Origin: UBA12276 sp964433165
GTDB taxonomy: Archaea; Micrarchaeota; Micrarchaeia; Micrarchaeales; Micrarchaeaceae
Length of the DNA: 64,000 bases
Assembly: GCA_964433165.1 (NCBI GenBank)
Contig: CAYSQH010000001.1
Coordinates: 17,703 to 81,702, forward strand
Reading direction: 5' to 3'
This document shows positions 33,187 to 42,127 of this stretch, piece after piece; position 1 is the stretch's first letter, and every line of letters begins with the position of its first letter. The notes under the pieces were generated by a model. The model made no database searches, was not told where the DNA came from, and saw nothing but the letters and a program-made list of their open reading frames with translations. The position numbers and the translations under genes were made by a program.

Positions 33187-33423
33187 ATGGCAAATTTCAG
33201 CATAAGATACGGAGCGAGCATAAGGAAGCGCTACAACAAGATAAGGGCGGAGAAGAGCGCCAGATATGAATGCGAGATGTGCGGCAAGCAGGCCGTAAAG
33301 AGGGTAGGGACAGGCATATGGAGGTGCAGGCACTGCGGAACCACTTTCGCAGGCGGTGCCTATTCGCTTACCACGCCGGCAGGCCTTGCTGCAAGAAGGA
33401 TGATACAAGGCATCGGCAGGTGA
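33187..33423 (+). CDS. rpl37ae: 50S ribosomal protein L37Ae
   Basis: 78 residues. Archaeal L37Ae with zinc finger CEMC...CRHC and flanks RYGASIRKRYNKI and GTTFAGGAYS. AGGTAGGTCCC precedes the ATG. Its stop lies inside the ribosome site (AGGTGATG) of the next gene. Confidence 0.96.
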   Translation: MANFSIRYGASIRKRYNKIRAEKSARYECEMCGKQAVKRVGTGIWRCRHCGTTFAGGAYSLTTPAGLAARRMIQGIGR

Positions 33424-33427
33424 TGTT

Positions 33428-33775
33428 ACGAAGATAACATATTCCCCGATAAAGGAGCTTGTGGTGCACGAGGTAGTCAATGTCGCATACGAGGACCTCT
33501 TCAGGGGGAGGATCACCCCGGCGGGCAACATGCCGCTATACTGGTGTGACGGGATACTTTTCAGCTTCAGCTCGACCAAGGACCTTGTCAAGGATTATCT
33601 TCAAGGGACCATACACTGGATGGAAGTGCACTACTGCAAGATGGACAACTATTCGGAGGTATTGGAGCTCAACGACGACCAGTACAAAGCAACGATGAAG
33701 CTGAGGGTGCTTGACACGAGCAAGTCATCGCTGCATTCTGATTTCGTCAAGTGGCTCAAGACCACAAACAAGTGA
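33428..33775 (+). CDS. Unknown conserved-context protein between L37Ae and RpoP
   Basis: About 115 residues; no family recognised. Mixed alpha/beta composition (RITPAGNMPLYWCDGILFSF, IHWMEVHYCKMDNYSEVLEL). The reading frame starts without ATG. GGTG overlapping the rpl37ae stop plus 5 nt leads to ACG at 33428, giving (M)KITYSPIKELVVHEVV; the first conventional start is GTG at 33461, which would lose 11 codons. An ATG at 33423 opens a frame that stops after four codons. In other archaea this spot may hold Pcc1 or a Brix protein, which this does not resemble. Confidence 0.65.
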   Translation, partial: TKITYSPIKELVVHEVVNVAYEDLFRGRITPAGNMPLYWCDGILFSFSSTKDLVKDYLQGTIHWMEVHYCKMDNYSEVLELNDDQYKATMKLRVLDTSKSSLHSDFVKWLKTTNK

Positions 33776-33779
33776 TACT

Positions 33780-33911
33780 ATGGCATACGTTTGCATAAAA
33801 TGCGGGAAGAAGATAAAGCAGCTGGAGCGCAACGTAAGGTGCAGCTACTGCGGCTCAAGGATACTCCTGAAGAGCAGGCCGAACCTGTCCAATGAGGTCT
33901 CAACGGACTGA
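33780..33911 (+). CDS. rpoP: RNA polymerase subunit P (Rpb12)
   Basis: 43 residues, complete. MAYVCIKCGKKIKQLE then VRCSYCGSRILLK: the four-Cys zinc ribbon and the basic end that bind the polymerase clamp base. Its position right after the L37Ae region is usual in archaea. A T-rich tract follows (33912-33945), probably the end of the superoperon. Confidence 0.94.
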   Translation: MAYVCIKCGKKIKQLERNVRCSYCGSRILLKSRPNLSNEVSTD

Positions 33912-33963
33912 TCCGGTTTCTTTTTCTTTCTTCCTTTTTCTTAAGGCGGACTTTACGCATTCC

Positions 33964-34224
33964 CTACTTCTGGGGCTGGCCAGGGTCGTTGGCGACTATT
34001 ATTGTCTGGTCGACGTTCCTTACCCTGTCATAACGGATGCTGTTCTTCGCGAACTCCCTAGATGTCCTGTCGCTCCTTATCAGTTCCTCTGACCTGACGA
34101 GCAGCATGCTTGCTATCCTGCCCTCCTCGAAATCCACCACAATGTCAGCAACCGAGCCTATCTTCCTCCCGGTGTTGCTTATAATCTCCTTGCCATAAAG
34201 CTCTGAAAGAAGCATGTTGTCCAT
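33964..34224 (-). CDS. PRC-barrel domain protein
   Basis: 86 residues: LLSELYGKEIISNTGRKIGS, VADIVVDFEEGRIASMLL and IRYDRVRNVDQTIIV, a single PRC barrel. Archaeal stand-alone PRC-barrel proteins include CdpB-type division factors, but that link here is only inference. Convergent with rpoP. Confidence 0.85.
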   Translation of the reverse strand: MDNMLLSELYGKEIISNTGRKIGSVADIVVDFEEGRIASMLLVRSEELIRSDRTSREFAKNSIRYDRVRNVDQTIIVANDPGQPQK

Positions 34225-34237
34225 CCGATCATCCGCG

Positions 34238-34771
34238 CTATATTATGCACACCAACTTTTTGGATGCAAAGATTCTTATTATGTTCTCCCTCAATTCCGA
34301 CATGAATGCCCTCCTGTTGCCACCCATCGATGCGGATTCCTGCGCATTGAACAATTGCCGGTTGCGCTCGACCAGATTCTCCAGGTATTTCTCCGTGAGC
34401 ATGTAGCACCGCGAGCCGCATGCGCTGCAGTAATGCAATGGTATTATCGGCACGTTTCCAGATGCGCGGCCGTCCAGGCACCTGCGCAGTGGATACCTGC
34501 CGCAGTTGGGACATCCCCTCTTCAGCACTATCTCGCTGAATCCGCGACCTTCAACCGGCAAGGTGCCCGATGAGGAAAGTATTCCGGCGATGCGGTCTTC
34601 GATAGGTGAGTCCACGCGAAGCTGGTCCATTACGGCTCCGTCCAGATCGAAAGAGGTCTCTAGGAAACTGTCGAGGACAGGCTCCCAGAGAAATACGGTG
34701 CCGTCCTGCATCTCTAGCTTCGCGCATCCCCCGGCATCGTCCTTGAATAAGCGTGCACGAGACGCCTGCAC
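34238..34771 (-). CDS. Zinc-ribbon protein, unknown function
   Basis: 177 residues. A beta-rich N-terminal half, then a zinc ribbon CPNC...CSAC at about 90-120, followed by a charged helical tail (YLENLVERNRQLF, LRENIIRIFASKK). Start: GGTG, 6 nt, then GTG at 34771; a GTG at 34780 is the alternative. The start overlaps the end of the histone gene, so the two are coupled. Confidence 0.65.
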   Translation of the reverse strand: MQASRARLFKDDAGGCAKLEMQDGTVFLWEPVLDSFLETSFDLDGAVMDQLRVDSPIEDRIAGILSSSGTLPVEGRGFSEIVLKRGCPNCGRYPLRRCLDGRASGNVPIIPLHYCSACGSRCYMLTEKYLENLVERNRQLFNAQESASMGGNRRAFMSELRENIIRIFASKKLVCII

Positions 34772-34772
34772 T

Positions 34773-34991
34773 TCAATCACCGAATTTAAGCCTGTAGGTG
34801 TCTATGTCCTCCTCCGTTATGGTGCCCCTATTCCTGCTCTTTGCCCTCTTTACCGCATACTCCGCTATAAGCTTCGCCTTGCGCTCTAGCATCGCCGCTA
34901 TCGCGCCGGCGGCCTTGTCGCTCACGATCACGTCGCGCCTGGAGCCATTCTTCACCATTTTCTTTATCGAAGACTTGGAAATCCTGTACAT
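34773..34991 (-). CDS. Archaeal histone
   Basis: 72 residues: histone fold with ISKSSIKKMVKNGSRRDVIVSD (helix 1 and loop), AAGAIAAMLERKAKLIAEYAV (long helix 2) and GTITEEDIDTYRLKFGD (helix 3). GAGTG-5 nt-ATG favours the start at 34991 over 35015. The sequence departs from Methanothermus-type histones, but the helix pattern and RRD..VSD / TITEEDI anchors fit. Confidence 0.8.
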   Translation of the reverse strand: MYRISKSSIKKMVKNGSRRDVIVSDKAAGAIAAMLERKAKLIAEYAVKRAKSRNRGTITEEDIDTYRLKFGD

Positions 34992-35163
34992 CTCAGCACT
35001 CAAGATCCTCCTCATAGCACATAGGCTCGGTCTTCAGGATCATCACATGCCTCATTCTCTTTTAATCAATAAATAACCATACCATGGGCGCCGCCCTGCG
35101 GGATTCACGATGCCCACTGTTGAATTTATAGTTATTTCCAACCAGAATTATACTGGTGTGAAA

Positions 35164-35484
35164 ATGGCAGTCGAAGACGTGAGTGATGCTGATTTCGAGG
35201 ATAAGGTAATAAAATCAAAAGAGCCTGTCGTCGTCGACCTGTGGGCGGCCTGGTGTGGACCGTGCAGGCTGTACGGGCCCGTGGTCGAGGAGGTCTCAAA
35301 GGAATATGAGGGGAGGGTGAAGTTCGTCAAGCTGAACGTTGACGAGAACGAGAAGACCGCGATGCGCTTCAACGTCAGCAGCATACCCACTACCCTACTC
35401 ATAAAGGGGGGCCAGCTCAAGGCGATGAACATAGGTGCGATACCGAAGGAGTCTCTGAAGAAGTGGATATCAGGGAACATGTGA
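35164..35484 (+). CDS. trxA: Thioredoxin
   Basis: 106 residues with the redox site WCGPC (AAWCGPCRLY), the cis-Pro SIPTTLL and the conserved KLNVDEN strand. GGTG lies 5 nt before the ATG at 35164; an ATG further upstream (35110) lies in the promoter. A TATA-like AATTTATAGTT is near 35123-35133. It precedes hisS by 15 bp. Confidence 0.95.
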   Translation: MAVEDVSDADFEDKVIKSKEPVVVDLWAAWCGPCRLYGPVVEEVSKEYEGRVKFVKLNVDENEKTAMRFNVSSIPTTLLIKGGQLKAMNIGAIPKESLKKWISGNM

Positions 35485-35499
35485 ACATGGTAATGCAAG

Positions 35500-36780
35500 A
35501 TGTCTGATATACCGTTTCCAAGGGGCGCCAGGGACCTCCTACCTAACGAGGCGCTTTTCAGGAACGAGCTCCTGGAAAGGATGGAAGATGTTTTCAGGCT
35601 TTTCGGATTCCTTTCTATCGACACTCCGTCATTCGAGCACATAGACGTGCTCAAGGCGAAGAACGCCATAGGGGCGGAGAACAAGCTGATATACGAGATG
35701 AAGGACGAGAGGCTGGGGCTGAGATACGACAATACGGTCTCGCTCGCAAGGTACATGGCGATGCACCAGGGGCTCCCGCTGCCGTTCAAGAGGTACTACG
35801 TAGGTAAGGTATGGCGCAGGGACGAGCCGCAGAGGCTAAGGTACAGGGAATTGCTTCAAGCGGATGCGGACATAGTGGGCAGCAAGAGCCCTGCGGCGGA
35901 TGCGGAGGTTATGGCCGCCGCAGCGACGATACTTGACGGCATAGGGGTCGAATACTCCATACGCATAAACGACAGGAGGATAATGGATGCTGTCCTCTCG
36001 AAGATCGGCATACAAGAGGACCTGCTCCCGAATGCGATGAGGGCCATAGACAAGCTTGACAAGATAGGCGAGACGGAGGTAGCCTCGATGCTTAGGGCCC
36101 TAGGGGTCGAGAGCGGCACCGCGGACCAGGCGATGGTATTCATCATGCTCGACGGGGCGAACGATGCGAAGCTCGATTACGTGGACAAGATAGCCGGGGA
36201 GGGAACCTCGAAGGATCTGCGAGCCACGCTGAAGCTGCTCGGCGCATACAACATAAGGGGCGAGCCGACCATAGACTTCTCCGTGGTCAGGGGACTTGAT
36301 TACTACACGGGGATAGTGTTCGAGTACAAGCTCTCGGACGAGAAGCTGTCCGTTGCAGGAGGCGGAAGATACGACAACCTCATAGGCGTTTACGGAAACA
36401 AGGGAATGCCGGCTGTCGGCGTATCCCTAGGGGTCGACAGGCTCCTGGAGGCGCTTGATTTCTCCTCGTCCACGGAATACACGTACGCGAATGCGTTCGT
36501 GGCGACAGTCAACGACAACAATTACTGGTATGCGCTCCACGTCGCCGGGAACCTTAGGGCCAACGGCATACCGACGGAGATAAACCTGGCGCAAAGGAAC
36601 CTGACTAACCAGTTCTCCTACGCCAGCGCGATAAAAACCAAGTATGTCATAATAATAGGAGACGCGGAGGAGAAGGCCGGAAAGGTTAAGATAAGGAACC
36701 TCATCAGCGGGGATGAAAGCACCGTATCGATGGACGAGGCCATAAGCATAATAAAGGGTAACGTGAATGCCAAAATCTGA
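35500..36780 (+). CDS. hisS: Histidyl-tRNA synthetase
   Basis: Class II synthetase, 426 residues. Motif 1 near PRGARDLLP, motif 2 VGKVWRRDEPQRLRYREL, histidine-A motif VRGLDYYTGIVFEY and motif 3 GGGRYDNLIG...AVGVSLGVDRL, then the anticodon-binding domain. Its end overlaps the next gene by 14 bp. Confidence 0.96.
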   Translation: MSDIPFPRGARDLLPNEALFRNELLERMEDVFRLFGFLSIDTPSFEHIDVLKAKNAIGAENKLIYEMKDERLGLRYDNTVSLARYMAMHQGLPLPFKRYYVGKVWRRDEPQRLRYRELLQADADIVGSKSPAADAEVMAAAATILDGIGVEYSIRINDRRIMDAVLSKIGIQEDLLPNAMRAIDKLDKIGETEVASMLRALGVESGTADQAMVFIMLDGANDAKLDYVDKIAGEGTSKDLRATLKLLGAYNIRGEPTIDFSVVRGLDYYTGIVFEYKLSDEKLSVAGGGRYDNLIGVYGNKGMPAVGVSLGVDRLLEALDFSSSTEYTYANAFVATVNDNNYWYALHVAGNLRANGIPTEINLAQRNLTNQFSYASAIKTKYVIIIGDAEEKAGKVKIRNLISGDESTVSMDEAISIIKGNVNAKI

Positions 36781-37285
36781 TGTAGACAGGGTAACTGAGG
36801 AGAAACTAGCAAAGGGAGGGGTTCTGGTCAAGCTGTACTTTGACATGCAAAACAGCGAGAAGGACAAGCTGCAACCGCTGCTTGTCGACTTGGTCAACGA
36901 GCGCCTCCTGAAGGAGAAGGGAGTCGTGTACTGCTTCGGCTCGGTGGAGGAGCCGCTTGAGAAGGATGGAATCTACATAACCAGCGCGATAGTGACGGCG
37001 CTGTTCGACAGCTTCATACCGCTAATAGGCGTCGCGTTCAGATATTCCCCAGCTGGAATAGAGATTCTCAAGCCAACGGGCAGCATGACATTCAAGACAT
37101 TCGAGCTGCAGTCGATCCTCATGGACCTGTCCCAGATCTCCATGGATTATTCGAAGTACATACTCGAGAAGGTGCTTAAGCCTGAGGACGTCGAGAAGAT
37201 AAAGGGGCAGATAGAGAACAGAATTGAGATAGGCAAGAAGATGATGGACAGCGGAGAAAAGGACACAGGAGATAACGACAAGTAA
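36767..37285 (+). CDS. Conserved archaeal protein of unknown function
   Basis: 172 residues, mostly soluble. An alpha/beta N-terminal half (GGVLVKLYFDMQNSEKDKL, GVVYCFGSVEEPLEKDGIY) and a helical C-terminal half with an acidic tail. Start overlaps hisS. I cannot assign a function. Confidence 0.75.
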   Translation: MPKSDVDRVTEEKLAKGGVLVKLYFDMQNSEKDKLQPLLVDLVNERLLKEKGVVYCFGSVEEPLEKDGIYITSAIVTALFDSFIPLIGVAFRYSPAGIEILKPTGSMTFKTFELQSILMDLSQISMDYSKYILEKVLKPEDVEKIKGQIENRIEIGKKMMDSGEKDTGDNDK

Positions 37286-37297
37286 GCCCGCGCCGCC

Positions 37298-38737
37298 TTA
37301 CGCATGCCATACGGGGCCGGAAGGCGTGTCCTCTATATCTATCCCGTAATCTTCCTTGAGCCTTTTCCTGACCGAGTCCGCCTCCTTGAATTTCCTTCCC
37401 TTCCTGAGGCGCTCCCTTTCCTCTACAAGCCGCATCGCTTCCTTTGGTATAGATGCGCCCCCTGAATGCGACAATATCCCAAGGCCCAGGGTGCCGTCGA
37501 TACCAGAAAGCACAGATATCAGCTCTGACGAATCGTGCTTTGATATTCCTCCCTCCAGCGCCTTGTTGGCCTCTCCTATTATCATGTGCAGCGCCGAGAG
37601 CGCCATAGGGGTATTCAAGTCCTTCTCAAGGTCCGAAAAGAACTTGCCCTCCAGTTCCTTTACCCGTTTCGTGAGCGCGGTGTCATCTTTGCCTCCTGCC
37701 CCTACTGCATGGAGCCGCCCCATGCACGAGTATATCGCCCTGAGCGTGTTCCTGGCGTTGTCCAGCGCCTCAAAGGTGAAGTTCAGCTGGCTCCTATAGT
37801 ATCCAGAGAGTATGAAGTACCTGAAATCCATCGGAGAGTATCCCTTGCCTATGAGGTCCTGCAGCGTGTATACGTTGTTTAGCGACTTCGACATCTTCCT
37901 GCCGTCCACTTGGAGGAATTCCACATGGAGCCAGTAGTCCACGAACCTCTTCCCTGTCGCTGCCTCGCTCTGCGCTATCTCATTCGTATGGTGTATCGGC
38001 AAATGGTCTATTCCGCCAGTATGTATGTCGAAATGCTCTCCCAGGTACCTCATGCTCATCGCGCTGCACTCTATGTGCCATCCGGGGAATCCCCTGCCGT
38101 ACTCGGAGTCCCATATCATCTCCTTCTCTTCGTCCGGTGCAAACCTCCAGACGGCAAAGTCCGTAGTGTTCCTTATTCCGGCGGCGCGCTCCACCCTTGC
38201 GCCAGCTATAAGGTAATCATTCAGATGCTTGAATGTCATACCCATCAGCTGCCCGTAGTCCTTGAACTTGGATGTGTCGTAGTACATCCCGGTCCTGACT
38301 CTGTATATGTACCCCTTTTTATCCAGGGCATCTACAAGGGAGAGCATATCCTTCACGTGGTCCGTGGCCTTTGGCATAACGTCAGGCATCAGTATGTTCA
38401 GGAGCCCAAGGTCCTTGACGAACTCCTTCGCATAGAACTCCGCGACCTCGTGCGTGCTCCTGTGCTCCTGCTTGGCCTTGAGCCTTATCTTGTCCTCCCC
38501 AAGGTTGGCATCGCTTACAAGATGCCCCACGTCCGTTATGTTCATCACGTGCATTACAGAGTACCCGTTCCTGGAGAGCAGCCTCTTGAGCAGGTCCGTG
38601 ATTATGTATGGTCTCATGTTCCCTATGTGGGCGTAGTTGTAGACCGTGGGCCCGCAGCTGTAAATCCCTACATGGCCTTTCCTGAGGCTCCTGAATTCCT
38701 GCCTTTTGTGCGCGAGCGTGTTGTATATCTGCAACAT
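37298..38737 (-). CDS. cysS: Cysteinyl-tRNA synthetase
   Basis: Class I synthetase, 479 residues. HIGN at 37-40 (HIGH motif), zinc-site Cys28 and later GWHIECSAM, His residues in GGIDHLPIHHTNE, and KMSKSLNN. Charges tRNA-Cys directly, so the SepRS route is not needed. It follows the secreted-protein gene by 1 bp. Confidence 0.97.
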   Translation of the reverse strand: MLQIYNTLAHKRQEFRSLRKGHVGIYSCGPTVYNYAHIGNMRPYIITDLLKRLLSRNGYSVMHVMNITDVGHLVSDANLGEDKIRLKAKQEHRSTHEVAEFYAKEFVKDLGLLNILMPDVMPKATDHVKDMLSLVDALDKKGYIYRVRTGMYYDTSKFKDYGQLMGMTFKHLNDYLIAGARVERAAGIRNTTDFAVWRFAPDEEKEMIWDSEYGRGFPGWHIECSAMSMRYLGEHFDIHTGGIDHLPIHHTNEIAQSEAATGKRFVDYWLHVEFLQVDGRKMSKSLNNVYTLQDLIGKGYSPMDFRYFILSGYYRSQLNFTFEALDNARNTLRAIYSCMGRLHAVGAGGKDDTALTKRVKELEGKFFSDLEKDLNTPMALSALHMIIGEANKALEGGISKHDSSELISVLSGIDGTLGLGILSHSGGASIPKEAMRLVEERERLRKGRKFKEADSVRKRLKEDYGIDIEDTPSGPVWHA

Positions 38738-38738
38738 A

Positions 38739-39818
38739 TCAGCCGACGGAGGTTATATTCGATATCACGCCGCGGGCCTGGTTCGGTCTATCGGACAGCA
38801 CGAAGTCCCCTGCAGCCATGTAGTTGCTGCTGCCCGTGGAGGTCAGATTGGAAACCAGCCTTATCTGCAGCGCCTGGTTCACGTACTGCGTGAGCGTTAC
38901 GGTCACGTTTTGGAAGTTGGATGTGGAGTTTGGATTCGTTGTGAGGTTGTATGTGTTGAAATATGCTATCTCCACCGGGGTGCTGCTCACGTAGGAGTCC
39001 GAGCCGTTCAATATCCTGTAGTTCGCCCTCAGCAGCTCAATGTAGAGGTTGTTGTTCTGCGGACTTATGAGCCTGAAGTTCAGGAATGGCTCCTTAGGGC
39101 TCACCAGGAATGGCGATGACGTCAGGTTGCCCGGCGCCACGGCGGTGCCGCAGTTGTATGTGGTAGCGAAGTACGTGCCGTTGTAGTTCGACCATCTGTT
39201 CCCTGAGTAGCACAGCTTGGAGTTGGCGTATGTTATGTTGAGGGGCGCCTTGCCGAACCCGGGCCCGAAGGCGGTCCATCCGGTGTACTCCCCGTTGCTG
39301 AACCTGCTGTTGTACACGTAGTCGTACACCTCCAGCGGAGGGGAGGTTGTGGTGTTCAGTTTCATGAGAGGGGTTCCGCATGTGCCACCCCCGGTACCGG
39401 TGATGAATGTTATAGTGTATACTTGGCTTGGGCCGGTAAAGTTCTGGAAGAATGTGGTGCAGTTGTAGCTGGAGGTCTGATTCACGTATGTCCTTCCGTT
39501 CGCGCCGGCTATCATTACCCGCTCGGTCTTTGACATTCCTGCGGCGACCCAGAGCCCCAAGGTGCCTCCGGTCCAGTCGCACCTCGCGGTAAAGGTGTCG
39601 TTAATCAAGGGGCCGGATAGGCTGAATCCGTTGCACGGGACTATTGGAGTCGTATAATTAGCAGTGGTGGGCTCTACCGTCGTTGTTATGGATGTTGTCG
39701 GGATTACCGTCGTGGTCGTGGTGTGCATGCCAAGGAACCTGAAGCCAGTAAACCCGTATACCGCGAGTATCATCACTATGAGCGCAATTATGTAAACGAC
39801 CACTATTTTTCCCGCCAT
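38739..39818 (-). CDS. Membrane-anchored Thr-rich surface protein
   Basis: 359 residues. N-terminal helix (VVVYIIALIVMILAVYGF), a Thr-rich linker likely O-glycosylated (TTTTTVIPTTSITTTVEPTT), then a beta-rich extracytoplasmic domain with many N-glycosylation sequons and several Cys. The C-terminal part (SPFLVSPKEPFLNFRL...IELLRANYRIL) looks like a carbohydrate-binding-type beta sandwich, which is inference. Confidence 0.7.
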   Translation of the reverse strand: MAGKIVVVYIIALIVMILAVYGFTGFRFLGMHTTTTTVIPTTSITTTVEPTTANYTTPIVPCNGFSLSGPLINDTFTARCDWTGGTLGLWVAAGMSKTERVMIAGANGRTYVNQTSSYNCTTFFQNFTGPSQVYTITFITGTGGGTCGTPLMKLNTTTSPPLEVYDYVYNSRFSNGEYTGWTAFGPGFGKAPLNITYANSKLCYSGNRWSNYNGTYFATTYNCGTAVAPGNLTSSPFLVSPKEPFLNFRLISPQNNNLYIELLRANYRILNGSDSYVSSTPVEIAYFNTYNLTTNPNSTSNFQNVTVTLTQYVNQALQIRLVSNLTSTGSSNYMAAGDFVLSDRPNQARGVISNITSVG

Positions 39819-39954
39819 TTTTACAGCACCACTATCTATTTATTCATAGAGGTTAAATAATTAACTACTATTCTGAGTCAGCTGTTATTCTGAATCAGTA
39901 ACATATGGTGCTACTCTGGGAAGCATACCTAGGAAATGGAAGAAGAAGGGCAGA

Positions 39955-40029
39955 ATGCGCTGGAAATGGCTTAAGAAGCGCAGAAAGCGCCTTAGGAGAT
40001 CGCAGAAGCATAGGGTAGGTAAGCTATAG
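39955..40029 (+). CDS. rpl41e: Ribosomal protein eL41 candidate
   Basis: 24 residues, MRWKWLKKRRKRLRRSQKHR plus four more. It aligns without gaps to eL41 (MRxKWxKKRxxRLxR), one of the shortest ribosomal proteins (25 residues in eukaryotes). The frame is open upstream (PRKWKKKGR precedes the Met), so a longer start is possible. No strong ribosome site is visible. Confidence 0.65.
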   Translation: MRWKWLKKRRKRLRRSQKHRVGKL

Positions 40030-40045
40030 TTTAGCCCCTGCCCGG

Positions 40046-40612
40046 CTACTTGAATCTTAATATTGCTATATCGCCAAGCAGAGGGTAGTGCTTTTTTGCG
40101 GCGACCTCCGCATGAAGACGTTTCACATCGTTCTCATAGTGGTTCCAGTAGCTCTCGGACATCAGGACATCATGATCCTTGGCCACATACTTCTTATACG
40201 AACCAAGGAAACGGTCTATCAGCTCCCTTCCGCCTATGCCGCCATCCGTATTCGGCTCCGTCGTTCCCGAATCTATTGAATCGGAGGCAAGGTATGGTAT
40301 GTTGAACGTTATGAGATTGTATTTCCCCCTTATCTTTGAGAATATGTCCGATACGACGAACCTGCCATCCAATCCTAGGGCATTAGCATTAGCGCGTGCG
40401 CACTCCACGGCCTCAGGCTTTATATCAGAGAAGGTCACATCGCAGCCCTTCATTGCTGCTATTATCCCCTGGATTCCCGTTCCGGTGCCGAGATCCAGCA
40501 CCCTCCCGCGGGCATACCTCTCGACGAGCCCGGACATCATCTTTGCCTCCAGTAATGGCTTGTAGACCCCCTTGTGCACCTTAAGCTTGGGCCTGATCTC
40601 GTCGAAAAGCAT
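40046..40612 (-). CDS. HemK/Mtq2-like methyltransferase with NIPY motif
   Basis: 188 residues, SAM-dependent. SAM-binding VLDLGTGTGIQGI, acidic loop FSDIKPEAVECA and the active-site segment FNIPYLASD. In HemK-type glutamine or release-factor methyltransferases this motif is (N/D)PPY; here the first Pro is Ile. Archaeal members methylate aRF1 with Trm112. The substitution may alter activity or substrate. It is 9 bp after secY stop on the upstream side, same strand. Confidence 0.8.
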   Translation of the reverse strand: MLFDEIRPKLKVHKGVYKPLLEAKMMSGLVERYARGRVLDLGTGTGIQGIIAAMKGCDVTFSDIKPEAVECARANANALGLDGRFVVSDIFSKIRGKYNLITFNIPYLASDSIDSGTTEPNTDGGIGGRELIDRFLGSYKKYVAKDHDVLMSESYWNHYENDVKRLHAEVAAKKHYPLLGDIAILRFK

Positions 40613-40621
40613 CTCGTATCC

Positions 40622-42088
40622 CTATTTCGCTATCTTCTCCAGGAACGGGTACGTTTCGTAGAGCCTTTCCTGCTCCAGCTGCTGGTATAGCATGTATATG
40701 ATCCCTACGGTAAGCAGAATCCCCATGCCCGTCCCTATGGCGCCCGTCAGGGTCGCCAGGGCGGCTAGCAGACCTACGAATACGCTACCAAGTACTGTAA
40801 GCGTAGGTATGTACTTGTTAAGCACGTTCTCCACTATCCTAGGATCCCTCCTGAACCCGGGTATCTGCCACCCCATCCCGCCGAGCTGCTCTGCTAGGTT
40901 CTTGGGGCTCTGCCCTGTCAGTTCTACCCAGAACTTCCCGAATACCACACAGAGGAGGACTAGCACTACGGTATAGATTATCATGTGTATCCATTCGGGC
41001 ACCTGCACCACCCCTCCCCACGGAAGGAACAGCGAGGTTGTGTGGCTCACCAGGTAAGTGAAATAAGGGCCGTATCCGCCTATGCCCCCGTAGTTTGCCG
41101 AATACGGCAGCGGGAAGCTCGGCGATATAAGGTATACTAGTCCGCCCGTAAGCTGCTGTGATGTTGCGCCGTTCACGGTAATCGGCGAATAGTATGCTAT
41201 GAAATGCGCGAGGTTGGCGAATGAACCCTTCACGTTGTCTATGAGCCTGAACCAGACGGACAGGCTCAGTGTAAGCGAGGACGCGAGTATGACAGGCAAT
41301 ACGCTGACATAGAGGAATGGTATGGGCAGCCTTCCGCCTACGCCCCTGAACTGCTCGAAAGTGAGCGGAAGCTCGACCTTCATCTCGTATGCGTATATGC
41401 TTGCCAGAAAAACGACTATGGCGAAGAAGAGCGGGCCGAATGCTATTATCGCATTTGATATGGCTGCGGCACCGCCGGCTTTCACTGCAGCTATCGCCTC
41501 CGGAAGCAGTATGCTGAGTGTTCCCGCAACTATTGAGTATGATACCCCTGCGGCGATGAACATATTTATCCCGGAGGTTATGCCCCATTTGGTCATCATC
41601 TCGTCAAGGTAGACTATGACTATGGCCCCTATGGCAAGCTGCGCGATGACAAGTCCCATCAGCGACGGAGACGAAACCGGAACGTATCCAGTATAGGCGA
41701 ATATGAACGATTCCACCACCGCTATGCCTATCGCGGCAACCTTCTGGAGCGTTTGCATCCTTGCCTTGTTCTTCATGTCGTTCATGTCTATATTCATGAG
41801 CCCGGAGCCCGTGACCAGCTGCAGGACTATGCTCGATAGGACTATCGGGCCTATTCCCACGGTTATAAGGCTGCCTATCTTAGCGGCGAATATTATGCTT
41901 ATCAGCTGCAGGAACGGCTGGTTCACCGCGCTGCTGTTGACCCCTATCGCGTATATGTTGTAAAGCAGGAAGTACACTACGATTATAAGACCGGTCCAGA
42001 ACATCTTCTCCCTGAGGGCGAGAGCCCTGGTGGGATCCTTTATGCTGGGTACGAACCTCTCAATCTTGTCTACGAATTCAAGAGCCAA
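40622..42088 (-). CDS. secY: Protein translocase subunit SecY
   Basis: Channel-forming subunit of the Sec translocon, about 488 residues, ten membrane helices. Visible: N-terminal amphipathic helix EFVDKIERFVPSIKDPT, plug region GLMNIDMND, and the loop FWVELTGQSPKNLAEQLGG before the last helices. No ATG is available near the conserved N-terminus; TTG at 42088 (or 42094), after GGTG, is chosen. Confidence 0.95.
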   Translation of the reverse strand: MALEFVDKIERFVPSIKDPTRALALREKMFWTGLIIVVYFLLYNIYAIGVNSSAVNQPFLQLISIIFAAKIGSLITVGIGPIVLSSIVLQLVTGSGLMNIDMNDMKNKARMQTLQKVAAIGIAVVESFIFAYTGYVPVSSPSLMGLVIAQLAIGAIVIVYLDEMMTKWGITSGINMFIAAGVSYSIVAGTLSILLPEAIAAVKAGGAAAISNAIIAFGPLFFAIVVFLASIYAYEMKVELPLTFEQFRGVGGRLPIPFLYVSVLPVILASSLTLSLSVWFRLIDNVKGSFANLAHFIAYYSPITVNGATSQQLTGGLVYLISPSFPLPYSANYGGIGGYGPYFTYLVSHTTSLFLPWGGVVQVPEWIHMIIYTVVLVLLCVVFGKFWVELTGQSPKNLAEQLGGMGWQIPGFRRDPRIVENVLNKYIPTLTVLGSVFVGLLAALATLTGAIGTGMGILLTVGIIYMLYQQLEQERLYETYPFLEKIAK

Positions 42089-42127
42089 TTGCAAGCACCA
42101 ATAGGGTTTATGCGGAACCCATGCCAA

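Noticed and set aside
37910..38893. 327-codon plus-strand ORF
   Set aside because: Antisense of cysS, which has full synthetase motifs.
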